This document shows, in pieces, positions 4,404-6,724 of a DNA stretch of 6,724 nt. The notes beneath the pieces are model-generated. The model saw nothing but the letters and a program-made list of their open reading frames with translations. It did not search any database and was not told the origin of the DNA. The position numbers and the translations under genes are program-made. Origin of the DNA: CAYFZR01 sp964347835 [NCBI: uncultured archaeon] (GTDB taxonomy: Archaea; CAYFZR01); assembly GCA_964347835.1 (NCBI GenBank), contig CAYFZR010000056.1:1-6724 (forward strand), given 5' to 3'. Position 1 is the stretch's first letter. The number at the start of each line of letters is the position of its first letter.

Positions 4404-6724
4404 TAAGGTCGGGGTTAGGGTTAAAAAAGGCATTCGTTGTATTCACGCTAATATGCACGATTCTTTCTGCTACAGGTATTCAGTATCATGCAGAGATACC
4501 TGAAGAAAGGGTTGAGGTACCTAAACCAAGCTCCGAAACTTTGATCATAGAAAGAAGCATGCCATCTGAAGTTTTATTAAACAGTCACTTCGATGTCCTA
4601 ATATCTTTGCAAAACCTGCAGAACGAATCTTTAAGAAATATTACTTTAACGGAGAGAATCAACAATTCTTTTGGAGTAGATGAAGCTTCTATTACTCAGG
4701 GAGGCGTTTACAATGAGACATTTTCTAAGATAACATGGCATCTTGAAGTTTTGCATTCAAACTCAAATGTTACATTTTCTTACACGGCTATAGCCCCTTA
4801 TGTAGAAGGTAATTTTACTTTTCACCTAGATTGTAGCTATTACTTAGGAGATTTTTATTATACGTCTTCGAAAGAATCAACTCTAAAAACTAAAGAAGCT
4901 CAAGGTTGCCCTACATGCCCTCCCCCCTCGACTAGTTTTACTCGTAGAGAGAATTATGGATGGACATCTCCTCCAAATACCCTTCCAAACGGAGACATCT
5001 ATAGGATTGCTCAAATAAATCCTAAAGAAATCTTTGTAGAGAACTTTTATGGAGACTTTCACTTCTACGAGGATCATACAGAGGTTACGAAATCTGGTAC
5101 CACCTTGGTAAAAGACTCTCGTTATATCGTAGAATATCTATATACTTCTAAGCCCGTAGAGGTTTGGAGAAGAGTTGATTATTCATCAGTTTCCTTAGAA
5201 ACCGTAGAAAAGCAAAATTATTGCGAAATTATAAAGACATACAATCTAGAGGACGGCTCAACCTTAAAAATTACCTTTAAGTATAGCAAGGGCATACCAA
5301 AAATTGCTCTAGATTTCACAGCTGGGCTAAATAGAGTTTACAGGTTTAGATGGGTAAATAGAGGGATTCCTGGAGAATACGTAAAGTATGAGAAGATTAA
5401 ACATGATCGCGATGCCCATGATATTCAACTTAAAAAGATTGATGTAAAAACAGAAATTTTGGATAAAAAAATCAAGGAAATAAAGTTTTATAATTCGCAG
5501 AATGATAAAAGGTTTGCTTTTGCCTTTGGCTGGGGGGACATGGCTGATGCAACTGGAAGTGTTCCAGACCTCGGTGAAATAACTATAGATATGGATGTAT
5601 CAGGCAAGAAATTAGACGTTTTATTCGGAAACTTCGATCTATCACAGGGCCAATCGTTTTTTTTAGATCCAACGTGGAATACTCCCTCTTCTGTTTATGA
5701 TAAGTGTGGAGAAGAGGGCGGGGATCCTGCGACAAATACTATCGATGATAATTTTGGAACGGAGTGGAGGCATGATAATGAGACGACGTGTCAGCATTGG
5801 ATTGCCTATGATATGGGACAAAATTATTCGATCAGTGGAATTAGGATCTATGCGGATGGTGATAGAGATAGATCTCCATGTGAAGTTATCGCCATATACA
5901 TAACAACCGATCCTGCAAATTGGGGATCATCAGTAGGATCTTATACTTTTTCTAATACCTTAGAATGGCAGCAATACACTTTTTCTGCTGTAACAGGCAG
6001 GTATATTAAAATTAATCTGAAAACTTATAATGAGGATATTTTTTCGTGTGTAATTGAGGGGGAAAGAAATAGAAGATTCTGGGAATTCGATGCCTACGTA
6101 GAAATCGAACCTACTCTAACTCTATCAGACACAGATGGCGGATCTTTAAATGATATAGAATTTGACTGGGGAAGAAATTACATTTTAAACCATTCAATTT
6201 CTGTTTCTGGATTCAACGATACAAGTGTTGGAATAGAATATAACTGGACCGGATATGGTTTGCAAAATCTTAATCCTCTAAATATGACGGTGGGAGAGAC
6301 TAGATGGAATAACATGACTTTAAACTTCCCGAGTCCACAGTCAAAAGGTATTCTTGCAACTGGATATGCTAATAATGCTACAAATGTAACAGATACTTTT
6401 ATCATAACCGTTACGAAAAGAAATATTTTAGCGAGCGTGAATACGCCAAACGGAACGAAACAAAAGAGTCAACCCTTCTATATCAATGCAAGCGCTTTGG
6501 GAGAATATAATGAGAATTTCGTAGGAAGCGCAGATCTACTAAAGGGATCTAGTATAATAGATACTAAAAATGTTAATAGATACGCTAACTTTAGCGTTAC
6601 AGAGAATAATCCAGGATTATACAACTATACAGTAAGATTCTATAACACAACATATTATTATAACGGAACAACTCCTGTTTGCCAAATAACTGTTCTCAAT
6701 CCTGTTTTGACCCTAGGAAATGTA
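4400..6724 (+). CDS. Large exported surface protein with F5/8 type C (discoidin-like) and Ig-like domains, 3' partial
   Basis: The frame is open for 775 codons and runs off the window. Start: ATG within ATGA, behind GAGGTGAT. Residues 1-26 are a signal peptide or anchor (KK at 9-10, hydrophobic 11-24). Residues about 48-156 form a beta domain like the C-terminal domain of the upstream protein. A CPTC motif (170-173) and a Pro-rich linker follow. Residues about 180-425 are a beta-rich region ending in LDPTW, unassigned. Residues about 428-570 match a discoidin fold: TIDDNFGTEW (447-456), HWIAYDMG (466-473), SISGIRIY (477-484), TGRYIKI (532-538), with Cys436, 464, 494 and 550. Two Ig-like domains follow (about 571-674 and 675-775). 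At least 21 sequons are present. F5/8 type C domains usually bind glycans or membranes, so an adhesin or sugar-binding surface role is likely, though it could also be an enzyme whose catalytic domain lies beyond the window. Confidence 0.94.
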   Translation, partial: MIRSGLGLKKAFVVFTLICTILSATGIQYHAEIPEERVEVPKPSSETLIIERSMPSEVLLNSHFDVLISLQNLQNESLRNITLTERINNSFGVDEASITQGGVYNETFSKITWHLEVLHSNSNVTFSYTAIAPYVEGNFTFHLDCSYYLGDFYYTSSKESTLKTKEAQGCPTCPPPSTSFTRRENYGWTSPPNTLPNGDIYRIAQINPKEIFVENFYGDFHFYEDHTEVTKSGTTLVKDSRYIVEYLYTSKPVEVWRRVDYSSVSLETVEKQNYCEIIKTYNLEDGSTLKITFKYSKGIPKIALDFTAGLNRVYRFRWVNRGIPGEYVKYEKIKHDRDAHDIQLKKIDVKTEILDKKIKEIKFYNSQNDKRFAFAFGWGDMADATGSVPDLGEITIDMDVSGKKLDVLFGNFDLSQGQSFFLDPTWNTPSSVYDKCGEEGGDPATNTIDDNFGTEWRHDNETTCQHWIAYDMGQNYSISGIRIYADGDRDRSPCEVIAIYITTDPANWGSSVGSYTFSNTLEWQQYTFSAVTGRYIKINLKTYNEDIFSCVIEGERNRRFWEFDAYVEIEPTLTLSDTDGGSLNDIEFDWGRNYILNHSISVSGFNDTSVGIEYNWTGYGLQNLNPLNMTVGETRWNNMTLNFPSPQSKGILATGYANNATNVTDTFIITVTKRNILASVNTPNGTKQKSQPFYINASALGEYNENFVGSADLLKGSSIIDTKNVNRYANFSVTENNPGLYNYTVRFYNTTYYYNGTTPVCQITVLNPVLTLGNV
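5681..6109 (+). other. F5/8 type C (discoidin-like) domain, residues about 428-570
   Basis: The segment has the hallmark order of the family: an acidic-x-x-T-x-W motif (DDNFGTEW), then WIAYDMG matching the W-I-x-x-D-L-G strand, I-x-G-I-R-I-Y, and late R-Y-I-K-I. Four cysteines could form disulfides within the domain. The family call is from motif recognition, not a search. Confidence 0.75.

Noticed and set aside
4411-4424. Telomere-like GGGGTTAGGGTTA
   Set aside because: It encodes Gly-Leu-Gly-Leu of the signal peptide. Only two units are present, so this is coincidence.
4883-5077. A 64-codon minus-strand frame inside the giant gene
   Set aside because: It is short and antisense to a continuous 775-codon gene.
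5697-5903. A 68-codon plus-strand frame inside the giant gene
   Set aside because: It overlaps the discoidin-like domain in another frame, and the domain motifs are in the long frame.
6178-6405. A 75-codon minus-strand frame inside the giant gene
   Set aside because: It is antisense to the first Ig-like domain and has no support of its own.

Overview
The window looks like AT-rich archaeal DNA carrying a cell-surface gene cluster. The archaeal assignment is an inference. It rests on TATA-like boxes 25-40 bp or more upstream of starts, one gene that appears leaderless, Shine-Dalgarno motifs at two others, and large secreted proteins full of N-glycosylation sequons with Ig-like and discoidin-like domains. 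No rRNA, tRNA or housekeeping marker is present, so the lineage cannot be named. All supported genes are on the + strand.

Layout: (1) 43-438 encodes a small 131-residue protein whose middle resembles the leader of NHLP-type (nitrile-hydratase-like) RiPP precursors, followed by a Cys-containing tail. (2) 439-733 is non-coding, with a poly-T tract, a small inverted repeat and TATA-like boxes. (3) 734-2506 encodes a type I membrane protein: signal peptide, beta-rich ectodomain, long helical/coiled-coil stretch, one membrane span, and a cytoplasmic tail with a duplicated SHOCT-like helical motif. (4) 2507-2720 is non-coding, with a T-tract, a perfect 12-bp palindrome and a TATA box 26 nt before the next start. 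(5) 2721-4403 encodes an exported protein with an extreme Asn-Glu-Thr repeat stalk (30 sequons in about 226 residues) followed by beta domains. (6) 4400 to the window end encodes the first 775 residues of a large exported protein with a repeat-type beta domain, a beta-rich region, an F5/8 type C (discoidin-like) domain and at least two Ig-like domains. It has no stop in the window.

The last two genes overlap by ATGA, and a strong Shine-Dalgarno motif lies inside the end of the upstream gene, so they are almost certainly co-expressed. The last domain of the first protein resembles the first domain of the second. A reasonable working model is a glycosylated surface stalk paired with a large adhesin-like, possibly carbohydrate-binding protein. 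The 734-2506 product would be a separately transcribed membrane-anchored partner or surface-stress/assembly protein. The function of the whole is inferred, not demonstrated. The small 43-438 gene may be unrelated.
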